In this document: piece after piece, positions 33,339 through 42,069 of the stretch | Layout: each line of letters starts with the position of its first letter | Position numbering within the stretch: position 1 is the first letter of the stretch | Assembly: GCF_000577895.1 (NCBI RefSeq) | Contig: NZ_HG917868.1 | Span: forward strand, 930,001 to 994,000 | Direction of reading: 5' to 3' | Length of the DNA stretch: 64,000 nucleotides | Source of the DNA: Clostridium bornimense | GTDB lineage: Bacteria > Bacillota > Clostridia > Clostridiales > Clostridiaceae | Notes under the pieces: model-generated | What the model saw: only the letters and a program-made list of their open reading frames with translations | Told to the model about the DNA's origin: nothing | Database searches by the model: none | Position numbers and translations under genes: made by a program

Positions 33339-35021
33339 ATGGGTACAATAATAGGGATTGATTTAGGAACTACTACCTCTGAAATCGCTTATGTTAAAGA
33401 TGGAAAACCAGAAGTAATAATTAATGAGTTAGGAGGCAGAATAACTCCATCAGTAGTAGGACTAACTGATGAAAATGAAATTATAATCGGTAATACAGCT
33501 AAAGGTCAGGCAGCCTTGAAGCCGGATAGAACCGTAATGGAAGTAAAAAGGATTATGGGTACTGATAAAATGGTTACCCTAGGAGACAGTGTAGTAACAC
33601 CAGAAGAAATATCAGCGATGATTTTGAAAGAACTAAAGAGATATGCTGAAAATTACATCGGAGAAGATGTAAAAGAGGCTGTTATAACAGTACCTGCAAA
33701 CTTTAATGATTTACAACGTCAAGCTACAAAGATTGCAGGAGAATTAGCGGGGCTAAAAATAGAAAGGATTATCAATGAACCGACAGCTGCTGCTATTGCA
33801 TATAGTGTTGATAATCTAGATAAAGAAGAAAAAATTATAGTATATGACTTAGGCGGAGGGACTTTTGATATAACTATACTTAATTTATTAAATGGAAATT
33901 TAGATATTAAGACAAGTAGAGGAAATAATAAATTAGGTGGCAAGGATTTTGATGAAAGACTTGTAAATTATATTTTAAAAAGATTCCATGACGATAATGG
34001 TATTGATTTAAGTAAAAATCGTATAGCTATGGCTAGAATAAAAGAAGAAGCTGAACGAGCGAAAATGGATTTGTCTGATATGAGTTTTACAGAAATAGAA
34101 ATACCATTTATAGCAACAGATGATAAAAATAATCCACTGGAAATTAATTTAAAAATATCTCGTGAAGAGTTTGAAGAATTGATAAAAGATTTAATAGATG
34201 TTACAGAAGCAGAAGTAGATAAAGCTCTTGAAGTTGCAGGATATAGTGAAGAAGATATTGATACAGTTATAGCAGTAGGTGGATCTACAAGAATACCTTG
34301 TGTAAGAGAATTACTAAAAAATAAGTTTGGAAATAAGTTAAAAGGCGGTATAAATGTCGATGAAGCGGTAGCTATGGGGGCAGCTATCCAAGGTGCCATA
34401 CATAAAAACGATCCAAATTTAAGTTCAGTAAAGATTATGGATATATGTATGTATACGTTAGGTACAAGTGTAGGAAAAGAGACAGTTGATCATATTATAA
34501 TGAAAGATAGTAAGTTACCTTGTACAGAAAATAAAATATATAATACTTCTATTGATAATCAAAAGTCTATGGTAATTGAAGTATATCAAGGTGATGGAAA
34601 TTTAAAAAGTGAGAATACTAAAATTGGAGAATTTAAGATAGAAGGTATTCCAGAAGCTCCAGCTGGAGAAGAAGAAGTAGAAGTAGCATTTACATATAAT
34701 ATTGATGGAATTTTAGAAGTCACTGCAGAAATTATAAGCAGTGGAGAATCTATAGTGGGTATTATTGATACAATGGGAGTTAATGCTAAGCCTATAGAAT
34801 ATAGTGAAGATCTAGGAAAGTGGAGTTCTTCAAGGCTTAGTAGTAAGTCTAAAACTATAATAGAAATGGCAGAAAAAAAGATTCATCATTTAGATAGTGA
34901 TAATAAAATAAAAGTAGTTAAAGTAATAGAATCATTAAAGAGAGCAATTATCGATGATGATGAATTTTTAGTTGATAAATACGATGAAGAACTGACAGAC
35001 CTTCTTTTTGAAATTTGTTAA
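33339..35021 (+). CDS. Short Hsp70/DnaK-like chaperone, paralogue 1
   Basis: 560 residues against about 610-640 for DnaK. The ATPase domain is complete: IGIDLGTTTSEIAYV (phosphate 1), VYDLGGGTFDITI (phosphate 2), NEPTAAAIAY, and AVGGSTRIPCVREL (adenosine). The substrate-binding beta domain follows (PAGEEEVEVAFTYNIDGIL), with only a short helical lid and no EEVD-like tail. The DnaK linker VLLLDVTPLSLG is replaced by KIMDICMYTLGTS. A TGTCGAA at 33265-33271 resembles a Spo0A box. It has its own terminator at 35049, so it is a separate unit from the second Hsp70 gene. Confidence 0.88.
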   Translation: MGTIIGIDLGTTTSEIAYVKDGKPEVIINELGGRITPSVVGLTDENEIIIGNTAKGQAALKPDRTVMEVKRIMGTDKMVTLGDSVVTPEEISAMILKELKRYAENYIGEDVKEAVITVPANFNDLQRQATKIAGELAGLKIERIINEPTAAAIAYSVDNLDKEEKIIVYDLGGGTFDITILNLLNGNLDIKTSRGNNKLGGKDFDERLVNYILKRFHDDNGIDLSKNRIAMARIKEEAERAKMDLSDMSFTEIEIPFIATDDKNNPLEINLKISREEFEELIKDLIDVTEAEVDKALEVAGYSEEDIDTVIAVGGSTRIPCVRELLKNKFGNKLKGGINVDEAVAMGAAIQGAIHKNDPNLSSVKIMDICMYTLGTSVGKETVDHIIMKDSKLPCTENKIYNTSIDNQKSMVIEVYQGDGNLKSENTKIGEFKIEGIPEAPAGEEEVEVAFTYNIDGILEVTAEIISSGESIVGIIDTMGVNAKPIEYSEDLGKWSSSRLSSKSKTIIEMAEKKIHHLDSDNKIKVVKVIESLKRAIIDDDEFLVDKYDEELTDLLFEIC

Positions 35022-35048
35022 TAAATTTAATTTAATTGATATTTAAAA

Positions 35049-35090
35049 TAAAAACAACAGCGTTAATTAGCTGTTGTTTTTATTTTTTTC
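35049..35090 (+). terminator. Terminator between Hsp70 paralogue 1 and the GrpE-like gene
   Basis: AAAAACAACAGC (35050-35061) pairs with GCTGTTGTTTTT (35070-35081), then ATTTTTTT. Confidence 0.85.
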
Positions 35091-35132
35091 TACATTTTTC
35101 TATAAAAATCTATTACAATTTTATATAAATAC

Positions 35133-35161
35133 TGGAAAAATATAAATAAATATGCTATAAT
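35133..35161 (+). promoter_or_regulatory. Promoter of GrpE-like/Hsp70-2 operon
   Basis: TGGAAA (35133-35138), 17-base spacer, TATAAT (35156-35161) preceded by TGC as extended -10. No CIRCE element (TTAGCACTC-N9-GAGTGCTAA) is present, so this is not the HrcA regulon. Confidence 0.6.
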
Positions 35162-35227
35162 TTGTTGTAATATAGATAAAACAGGTGTATTTACATATAC
35201 ATACAAAAAAAGTTGGGAGTGGATGCT

Positions 35228-35806
35228 ATGGCTACTAATGAAAAAGATGATATCAATATTCATATAGGAGAAGAGTTAGAATTATTTCCAATAAAGAAAT
35301 TGACTATGGAAGATAAAAAATTAGATGATTTATATGGACCTTTTGTTGATATGGAAGAAAAAATGAAAAATATTGAAAAAGCTAATAAGAAGAATACTCT
35401 AATTATGGATACAATAAAAACAGAATTAGATGAAAAAAATAAGAAAATTAGAGAATTAGAATCTACTATTAGAGGCTACGCTGAAAGAGAAGATAAGTTA
35501 GTTAAAAAGGTAATTAAAATTTTAGATCAAATTGACTATATAGATAATTTTGCTAATACTGCAAAAGATGAAGCGCTTATGAATAATATTAAGACTATGA
35601 AAAAGCTAATAAGAAAAGAGTTAAGAGAAGTAGGTATAGAGGAAATTCCTACTGTTGGTGAAATATATAACCAGGATCTTCATCAATGTGTTGACGCAGT
35701 AGAAGATGATACAAAGACTAAATATGAAATTGTAGATGTTATTAAAAAAGGGTATTTAATGGACGGAAAAGTAAAGAGAGCAGCATCAGTAATTGCTGTA
35801 AAATAG
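35228..35806 (+). CDS. GrpE-like nucleotide exchange factor
   Basis: 192 residues. N-terminal half is a long coiled coil (about 35-85). The C-terminal part ends VGEIYNQDLHQCVDAVEDD..IVDVIKKGYLMDGKVKRAASVIAV, matching the GrpE beta-domain signature. GrpE releases ADP from Hsp70. ATG 35228 is chosen because GGGAGTGG is five bases upstream; TTG 35213 is an alternative. Followed by Hsp70 paralogue 2 after 26 bp. Confidence 0.82.
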   Translation: MATNEKDDINIHIGEELELFPIKKLTMEDKKLDDLYGPFVDMEEKMKNIEKANKKNTLIMDTIKTELDEKNKKIRELESTIRGYAEREDKLVKKVIKILDQIDYIDNFANTAKDEALMNNIKTMKKLIRKELREVGIEEIPTVGEIYNQDLHQCVDAVEDDTKTKYEIVDVIKKGYLMDGKVKRAASVIAVK

Positions 35807-35832
35807 ATGATTTTAGTTATAAGGAGTAGAAA

Positions 35833-37542
35833 ATGGGGAGAGTAATAGGAATAGATTTAGGGACAACAACCTCTGAAATTGCTTATATAAAGAATGGTAA
35901 GCCAGAGATAATAGTGAATAGATTTGGTTCTAGAATTACTCCATCTGTAGTTGGACTTACAGATGATAATGAGTTAATCGTCGGAGAAAAGGCGAAAGGC
36001 CAAGCTATATTAAAACCAGATAGAACAGTAATGGAAGTTAAAAGACTTATGGGAACAAATCAAAGAGTTTCTTTAGGTGGAAAGAATTTATTACCACAAG
36101 AGATATCAGCTATGATTTTGAAAGACTTAAAAAAATCAGCTGAAGATTATTTAGGAGAAGAAGTAACAGAGGCAGTAATCACTGTACCATCAAACTTTAC
36201 AGATCTTCAACGTCAAGCTACTAAGTCTGCAGGAAGAAAAGCAGGATTAAAAATTGAAAGAATAATAAATGAACCTACAGCGGCGGCATTAGCTTATGGT
36301 ATTAATAATCTAAATACCGAAGAAAATGTATTAGTCTATGATTTAGGTGGCGGAACTTTTGATGTTACTGTTTTAGAATTATTTGATGGAATATTAGATA
36401 TAAAAGCAAGTAGAGGAAATAATAAATTAGGTGGAAAAGATTTTGATGATAGAATCATCGAATATGTAGTTAAAAAATTTAAAGATCGTCATGGGATAAA
36501 TTTAAGAGAAAATAAAAAAGCTATGGCAAGAGTAAAGGATGCAGCTGAGAAGGCTAAGATAGAACTGACAACAATGAAGAATACAAATATAGAAGTTCCA
36601 TTTATAACAGTAGATAAAGATAATAAGCCTTTAGCGATTAAAATGAGACTTACTAGAGAAATGTTTGAAAAGCTTATTTGTGACTTGGTAAAAAGCACAG
36701 AGAGAGAAATTGATGATGCTATGCATGCTGCAGGTTTTAAACCAGAAGATATAAGTACGGTTATAGCTGTAGGAGGGTCAAGTAAAATTCCTTGTGTTAG
36801 AAAATTACTTGTATCAAAATTTGGAGACAAAATAAGAGATGAAGTAAATCCAGATGAAGCGATAGCTTTAGGTGCAGCTATTCAGGCAGGAATAAAAAAT
36901 GATGAAATAAGTTCTAAGAAAAGTGTTGTTATAACTGATGCTTGTAGATATACACTTGGTACAAGTATTGTTATAAATGGTGAAGATAGAGTACTAGAAG
37001 GAATATATGATCCAATAATTATGAGAGATAGTAAGATTCCATGTACTGTTAAGAAAAATTATTTTACTGTAGAAAAAAATCAGACACGAATGACTATAGA
37101 TGTTTATCAAGGTGATGAAAAGAAGGCTGATGAAAATATAAGTATCGGTGAATTTGTTTTAGATGGAATACCGCCAAGACCAGCAGGAGAAGAAGAGATA
37201 GAAGTATCATTTACTTATGATCTTAATGGAATATTAAAGATAACTGCGAAAGTATTAAGTAATGGCAAGTGCATAGAAGGAATTATTGATACAACAAAAT
37301 TAGTTAGAGAAGAGCAGTTATCTGAAGAAGAATTAGAAAAATGGTCAACATGTAGACTAGCTTATAAAGGTAGAGATGTCATAGAACTTGGTGAAAAGAA
37401 GTTAGATTCACTAAATGGCGAATTAAAGCTAAAAGTAAAAGTGATTTTAGATAATATTAAAAGAGCTATTATATCAGATAATGAATCATTGATACAAAAA
37501 TATGATAATGAATTGACAGATTTACTTTTTAATATTGTATAG
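35833..37542 (+). CDS. Short Hsp70/DnaK-like chaperone, paralogue 2
   Basis: 569 residues, clearly a duplicate of the 33339 gene (IGIDLGTTTSEIAY, ITPSVVGLTD and NEPTAAALAYG blocks shared). The ATPase motifs are intact (VYDLGGGTFDVTV; AVGGSSKIPCVRKL). The junction to the substrate domain has CRYTLGTSIVINGEDRVLEG, longer than in paralogue 1. The lid is short, again without a DnaK tail. It is in an operon with GrpE-like, TPR and J-like genes, so those are its likely partners. Confidence 0.88.
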   Translation: MGRVIGIDLGTTTSEIAYIKNGKPEIIVNRFGSRITPSVVGLTDDNELIVGEKAKGQAILKPDRTVMEVKRLMGTNQRVSLGGKNLLPQEISAMILKDLKKSAEDYLGEEVTEAVITVPSNFTDLQRQATKSAGRKAGLKIERIINEPTAAALAYGINNLNTEENVLVYDLGGGTFDVTVLELFDGILDIKASRGNNKLGGKDFDDRIIEYVVKKFKDRHGINLRENKKAMARVKDAAEKAKIELTTMKNTNIEVPFITVDKDNKPLAIKMRLTREMFEKLICDLVKSTEREIDDAMHAAGFKPEDISTVIAVGGSSKIPCVRKLLVSKFGDKIRDEVNPDEAIALGAAIQAGIKNDEISSKKSVVITDACRYTLGTSIVINGEDRVLEGIYDPIIMRDSKIPCTVKKNYFTVEKNQTRMTIDVYQGDEKKADENISIGEFVLDGIPPRPAGEEEIEVSFTYDLNGILKITAKVLSNGKCIEGIIDTTKLVREEQLSEEELEKWSTCRLAYKGRDVIELGEKKLDSLNGELKLKVKVILDNIKRAIISDNESLIQKYDNELTDLLFNIV

Positions 37543-37572
37543 AGTAATAAACTTAGTTTTTAGGAGAGATGT

Positions 37573-38727
37573 ATGAGTAGTTTAATAGAACTTTCAAATA
37601 AATATTATAATGACTCATTGAAACTTGTTCAGGATAATAAGATTTCAACTGCTATTAAAAATCTAGAAAAAGCTCTTAAATATTATTGTAGAGATGTTGA
37701 TACTCTTAATCTTATGGGATTGTGTAAGTATAAACTTTGTGATTTTGCAGGGGCATGCTTTTATTGGCATAAAAGTTTAGAGTATAGGCCAGACAATAAT
37801 AGAGCTCAGCATTATCTAGATATATTAGAAGGAAAAGAATTTAAAGAAATATTAGAAATATATAATAAAGGCATAAGCAATTATAATAAGGGAAACTATG
37901 AAGAGTCTATAAAAATAATAAAAGATATTAATAAAAAAAATGAAGAATGGATTGAACCATATATAATACTTGGATTATCTTATTATAATATTAATGACTA
38001 TTCTTGTGCAAAAAGATATATAGAAGAAGGAATAAATAAGGATATAGGAAATAATAAATACTTATCGTATCTTTTAAAGTTTAAGAATAATAAAAAACAA
38101 AATGCTATTTTTAATAAAAAAAGTATTATGTTATATGCAACTATGGGACTAGCTATTATAGCTATGACTTTAATAGCTGGTAAAAATTATAGAAGCTATA
38201 ATACTACAATAAATCAATTAGATTCTTATAAAAATAGAACTGCTGTACTTGAAAAACAATTGGAAGAAAGTAAGTCAGCATATGATAAACTTGCTCTTGA
38301 TATAAGTAATATTAGTAGTGAGAAAAAAGAAAATGTTGAATCTACAGAAACTATTGATAATGAGGCAGAGGTATTTAATATAGCTATAGATAAATTTAAA
38401 GAAGAAAATTATAGTGAGGCTATTGAGAAGTTAAATTATTTATGCAGTAAGGGAAAAGAAGAAATATATGTTGCAGAGGGTACGTATTATTTAGCTGTTT
38501 CTCTAGAAAAAACAGGAGATTACGAAGGTGCATATAATTGGTATAAAAATTATATAGATAAGTTCCCAAATAAAAATTATTATGACGATTCATTATATAA
38601 CTGTGGATTAATGCTTTATAATGAAGGGAAAATTGATGAGAGTAAAGAAATGTTTGCTAAACTAATAAATGAGGCACCAAATAGTATTTTTGTGAATAGC
38701 AGAGTTTCAGAAATATTAAATAATTAA
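37573..38727 (+). CDS. TPR membrane protein of the Hsp70 operon
   Basis: 384 residues. Two N-terminal TPR-like repeats and further repeats around 95-150, one membrane helix (SIMLYATMGLAIIAMTLIAG, about 190-210), a coiled coil (YKNRTAVLEKQLEESKSAYDKL), then C-terminal TPRs (NEAEVFNIAIDKFKEENYSEAIEKL; GDYEGAYNWYKNYIDKFP) resembling YbgF/BamD-type units. TPRs probably lie on both sides of the membrane. Might tether the Hsp70s to the envelope (inference). RBS AGGAGAG. Confidence 0.75.
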   Translation: MSSLIELSNKYYNDSLKLVQDNKISTAIKNLEKALKYYCRDVDTLNLMGLCKYKLCDFAGACFYWHKSLEYRPDNNRAQHYLDILEGKEFKEILEIYNKGISNYNKGNYEESIKIIKDINKKNEEWIEPYIILGLSYYNINDYSCAKRYIEEGINKDIGNNKYLSYLLKFKNNKKQNAIFNKKSIMLYATMGLAIIAMTLIAGKNYRSYNTTINQLDSYKNRTAVLEKQLEESKSAYDKLALDISNISSEKKENVESTETIDNEAEVFNIAIDKFKEENYSEAIEKLNYLCSKGKEEIYVAEGTYYLAVSLEKTGDYEGAYNWYKNYIDKFPNKNYYDDSLYNCGLMLYNEGKIDESKEMFAKLINEAPNSIFVNSRVSEILNN

Positions 38728-38749
38728 TTCTACAAGAGAGGAGAAAAAT

Positions 38750-39769
38750 ATGAGAGATTTATATGGCATTCTTAAAGTCAGCCCTGAAGCAGGAGATATG
38801 GAAATAAAAAAAGCATATGTTAATATGGTAAGAAATTATCCACCGGAAAAAGCTCCCGAAGAGTTTAAGGAGATAAGAAAAGCTTATGAAACATTGACTA
38901 ATCCAGTTGCTAGGAAAGAATATGATGCGTTTTTAAAACATGGTAAGGAGATAAAAAGATATAATGAAGCTGGAATGAAAGCTTTAGAAAATCAAAATTT
39001 TAAAAAAGCTATTAACGAATTTAGTAAGATATTAGCTATAGAACCTAAATTAATATCTGCTAAAAATTATTTAGGGGTAGCATTTCTTTACGATGGACAG
39101 TATGAAAAGGCTCTATTACAATTTCAAGAGCTTGTACAATTAGAACCGAAGAACGCAGAATTTCAAGAGAATTTAGGAGAAGCCTATAAAAATACATCTC
39201 AATATGATAAGGCAGAAGAACATTTTCTTAAAGCTTATGAAATTGATCCTCTAAATGATAATAGGGTATTTGAGATAATAGGATTTTATAAAGATAATAA
39301 AATGTATAATAGGGCATCATCTTTTCTTAAGAAATCTATAATAAGAAATAAAAGTAGCCAATTTGATATATTACCATATTACATAGAACTTGTAAGAATA
39401 TACGTGACAGATAAAAATAAAGATGAAATAAAGAATACTATGGATATGATTGAGAGAAATATATCTAATGATAAAAAGAGCAGAGATTATATGTCTACTA
39501 AGTTAGGAGAAATAATATATAAATTATATGATGATAAAGAATATGAATTAGTGGAGATTATAGCTAAAAGAACCTTATGGTTAAATCCTAATGATTCTAA
39601 AATTAAAGATATATATAATAAGTCTAAGAATAAGAATCAGGCTAATAAGAAGAAAGCAATTAAATCTTCAAAAATATCAAAAGTTGGCTGGATTCCAATT
39701 ATCATATCATCTATTATTGGATTAATTATAATATTTGCATTAATAATTTTTATTGTTGGTTATAATTAA
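38750..39769 (+). CDS. J-like domain/TPR protein with C-terminal membrane anchor, HPD motif missing
   Basis: 339 residues. Residues 1-65 follow a DnaJ J-domain (RDLYGILKVSPEAGDMEIKKAY, FKEIRKAYETL, ARKEYDAF), but the HPD loop needed to stimulate Hsp70 ATPase is NYPPEKAPEEF. TPRs follow (about 70-180) and a single membrane helix ends the protein (GWIPIIISSIIGLIIIFALIIFIVG). It may be a co-chaperone-like scaffold recruiting the short Hsp70s to the membrane without stimulating them in the usual way. RBS GAGAGGAG; last but one gene of the operon. Confidence 0.78.
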   Translation: MRDLYGILKVSPEAGDMEIKKAYVNMVRNYPPEKAPEEFKEIRKAYETLTNPVARKEYDAFLKHGKEIKRYNEAGMKALENQNFKKAINEFSKILAIEPKLISAKNYLGVAFLYDGQYEKALLQFQELVQLEPKNAEFQENLGEAYKNTSQYDKAEEHFLKAYEIDPLNDNRVFEIIGFYKDNKMYNRASSFLKKSIIRNKSSQFDILPYYIELVRIYVTDKNKDEIKNTMDMIERNISNDKKSRDYMSTKLGEIIYKLYDDKEYELVEIIAKRTLWLNPNDSKIKDIYNKSKNKNQANKKKAIKSSKISKVGWIPIIISSIIGLIIIFALIIFIVGYN

Positions 39770-39822
39770 TTAAAAATTGAGAACACTATATTTATATTAC
39801 GTCGAGTTAGGGGTAAGAAGGT

Positions 39823-40359
39823 ATGGTGAGAAATAACAGAAAATTTTTAATTATAGTATCTATATTTATGTTGATATCTCTTAATACAAAGATAGTTAAG
39901 GGATATGAAAATATAGATGTAGATATGATAGAAAAATATAAAAAATATAATACTTATGTTAATGGAAGATATGGGTTTTCAATAGAATATCCTTCTGAGT
40001 TAATTCCGCAAGAAGAGCCAACAAATAATGATGGGATTTATTTTAGTAATATAGATAATACAGTAGAGCTTATAGCATGGGGAAGTAATAATACAGAAGG
40101 AAGTAGTGCTGAAAGTCTTTATAAGCATGATATGTTATATGTACCAAGAGATAATCATATTACATGGTGCAATGATTATGCGTATAACTTAACATGGCAT
40201 GATGAGAAATATATATATCATAAGTATTCGGTAGTTGGAAAAGGGTCTATAAATACTTTTACATTTAAATCACCGATAGAGAATAGAGAACTTTATGAAT
40301 ACGTTATTGAAAGATTAGACAGATCTTTTAAGGCACCTTTAGTACATCAATGTTGTTAA
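39823..40359 (+). CDS. Secreted hypothetical protein
   Basis: 178 residues. Signal peptide (basic RNNRK, hydrophobic FLIIVSIFMLISL, cleavage near VKG). The mature part begins TYVNGRYGFSIEYPSELIP, a pattern of small extracytoplasmic PsbP-like domains, and ends in CC. Located 53 bp after the J-like gene and possibly the last gene of that operon. Function unknown. Confidence 0.65.
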   Translation: MVRNNRKFLIIVSIFMLISLNTKIVKGYENIDVDMIEKYKKYNTYVNGRYGFSIEYPSELIPQEEPTNNDGIYFSNIDNTVELIAWGSNNTEGSSAESLYKHDMLYVPRDNHITWCNDYAYNLTWHDEKYIYHKYSVVGKGSINTFTFKSPIENRELYEYVIERLDRSFKAPLVHQCC

Positions 40360-40463
40360 TTGCATAATAATTACTGGTAAATATTTTTAATAAGAAATTT
40401 AAAATAATTTAAAAAATATTTATCTCATGACAAGTTACGACAAAATTTTCACAAAAGTTATGG

Positions 40464-40709
40464 TATTATATATCTGAAAAGAGAAGTTTGAAGAGTCATG
40501 ATCTATTTGAAGTAGCTTCAAATTAGTAATAGATATCATCTTTGGGGAAAGGTGATTGAGTAGATTCCTATAAACAATTCGACAAATTGCTAGGTATAAG
40601 GGGTATAGGGAATAAATAAGTCGGGGAAAAAGGGACATTTACTGAGTTTGAATAATATATAGGGTTAAGGGATGGAAGTAACAGGGGTAAAAGTTACTTC
40701 CACTTTTTT
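40464..40709 (+). ncRNA. Candidate structured RNA upstream of sbcD
   Basis: Extended -10 (TGGTATTAT, 40461-40469) followed by about 235 bases without a reading frame, several hairpins and a terminator. Hairpins: CTATTTGAAG with CTTCAAATTAG near 40503-40526, enclosed by GAT/ATC arms; ATCATCTT with AAGGTGAT (40535-40556); CAATT with AATTG (40575-40589). Ends at GGAAGTAAC/GTTACTTCC (40674-40701) and ACTTTTTT. Not matched by me to 6S, tmRNA, SRP, RNase P or a known riboswitch. Confidence 0.5.
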
Positions 40710-40728
40710 ATTGATAATTATATTAAAG

Positions 40729-40766
40729 TCTATAAAGTAGCAAAATGCTATCTTTATAGATTTTTT
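40729..40766 (+). terminator. Second terminator before sbcD
   Basis: TCTATAAAG-TAGC (40729-40741) pairs with GCTA-CTTTATAGA (40747-40760) around one bulged T, followed by TTTTTT. It separates the candidate RNA from the sbcDC operon. Confidence 0.8.
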
Positions 40767-40845
40767 GCTTATTATAAACTTTTAAGAAAATTTATTTTAG
40801 TCTATACTTAAAGTAATGAAATTTTCCTATAAGGGGGATAAATAT

Positions 40846-42069
40846 ATGAGGATCTTACATACAGGAGATTGGCATCTAGGAAAAAACCTTGAAGGTCAAA
40901 GTAGAATGGATGAACAAGAAAGATTTTTAGAAGATTTTATAGATATAGTAAAAGATAATAATATAGATTTAGTAATAATTGCTGGAGATATTTATGATAG
41001 CAGTAATCCACCGGCAAGAGCTGAAAAAATGTTTTATGACACATTAAAAAAATTATCATTAGGTGGAGAAAGAATGACTTTAGTTATTTCAGGTAATCAT
41101 GATAATCCAGATAGATTGGTTGCAGCAGGACCTTTAGCTAGAGAACATGGTATTGTTATGGTTGGAACTCCTAAATCTGTTGTACCTATTGGTATATATG
41201 GAAAAAATGAAGTTGTTGATTCTGGAGAAGGGTTTATTGAAATAAGTATTAATGGAGAAAATGCAGTGATACTTACAGTACCTTATCCAAGCGAAAAGAG
41301 ATTAAATGAAGTTTTATATAGTACTATGGATGACGAAGAAGAAAAAATGAAGTCTTATAGTGAGAGAATTTTCTCTTTATTTGATGGATTAAAGAAACAT
41401 TATAGAAAAGATACAATAAATCTTGTAACAACACATCTTTTTGCAATGGGTAGTGAAGAAGGTGGATCTGAAAGAAGTATACAATTAGGTGGCAGCTATA
41501 TTGTTGATGGTAGTTGTTTTCCTAAGGAGGCACAATATATTGCTTTAGGACATGTTCACAAGCCACAAATAGTACCAGGAACAGAAAGAAGAGCTAGATA
41601 TTCCGGATCACCGATTCATTATAATAAGAAGGAAATTAATTTCACTAAAAAATGTTTTGTTATCGATGCTAAGGTAGGAGAACCATGTGATATTACTGAT
41701 ATAGAACTTAAAGTTTATAAACCTATAGAAGTATGGAAATGTAATGGTGTAGAGGAAGCAATTAATAAATGTGAAGAGAATAAAGATAGAGAATGTTGGG
41801 TTTATTTAGAAATAGCTACTGACAGATATATTAGAGAAGATGAAATAAAGATGATGAAAGACATCAAAAGCGATATTTTAGAGATAATGCCAAAGATATC
41901 GTCTATTGATGGTGAAGAGGATGATGTTGAAAATTTTAAGGAGAAATCTTTTGAGGAGATATTTAGAGATTTTTATTTTAAAGAGAGGGAAGTTGAACCT
42001 AGTGATGAGGTAGTAGGTACACTATTATCAATAATATCGGAGGAGGATGAAGCGGATGAGACCAATTAA
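40846..42069 (+). CDS. sbcD: Exonuclease SbcD (Mre11-type nuclease subunit)
   Basis: 407 residues. Phosphodiesterase motifs: MRILHTGDWHLGK (Asp8, His10), AGDIYDSSNP, SGNHDNP, THLF and GHVHKPQ. Works with SbcC to open and degrade DNA hairpins and protein-blocked ends. ATG 40846 has AAGGGGG upstream; an in-frame ATG at 40816 does not. Its stop lies 14 bases inside sbcC, indicating coupling. Confidence 0.95.
   Translation: MRILHTGDWHLGKNLEGQSRMDEQERFLEDFIDIVKDNNIDLVIIAGDIYDSSNPPARAEKMFYDTLKKLSLGGERMTLVISGNHDNPDRLVAAGPLAREHGIVMVGTPKSVVPIGIYGKNEVVDSGEGFIEISINGENAVILTVPYPSEKRLNEVLYSTMDDEEEKMKSYSERIFSLFDGLKKHYRKDTINLVTTHLFAMGSEEGGSERSIQLGGSYIVDGSCFPKEAQYIALGHVHKPQIVPGTERRARYSGSPIHYNKKEINFTKKCFVIDAKVGEPCDITDIELKVYKPIEVWKCNGVEEAINKCEENKDRECWVYLEIATDRYIREDEIKMMKDIKSDILEIMPKISSIDGEEDDVENFKEKSFEEIFRDFYFKEREVEPSDEVVGTLLSIISEEDEADETN

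Noticed and set aside
33968-34399. Long antisense reading frame inside the first Hsp70 gene
   Set aside because: It mirrors a strongly conserved Hsp70 frame, has no RBS and no recognisable domain. The same applies to other antisense frames, for example 9754-10161, 46826-47233 and 47858-48382.
40435-40638. Minus-strand reading frame of 67 codons in the sbcD gap
   Set aside because: No RBS, no homology recognised, and it covers the predicted RNA hairpins.
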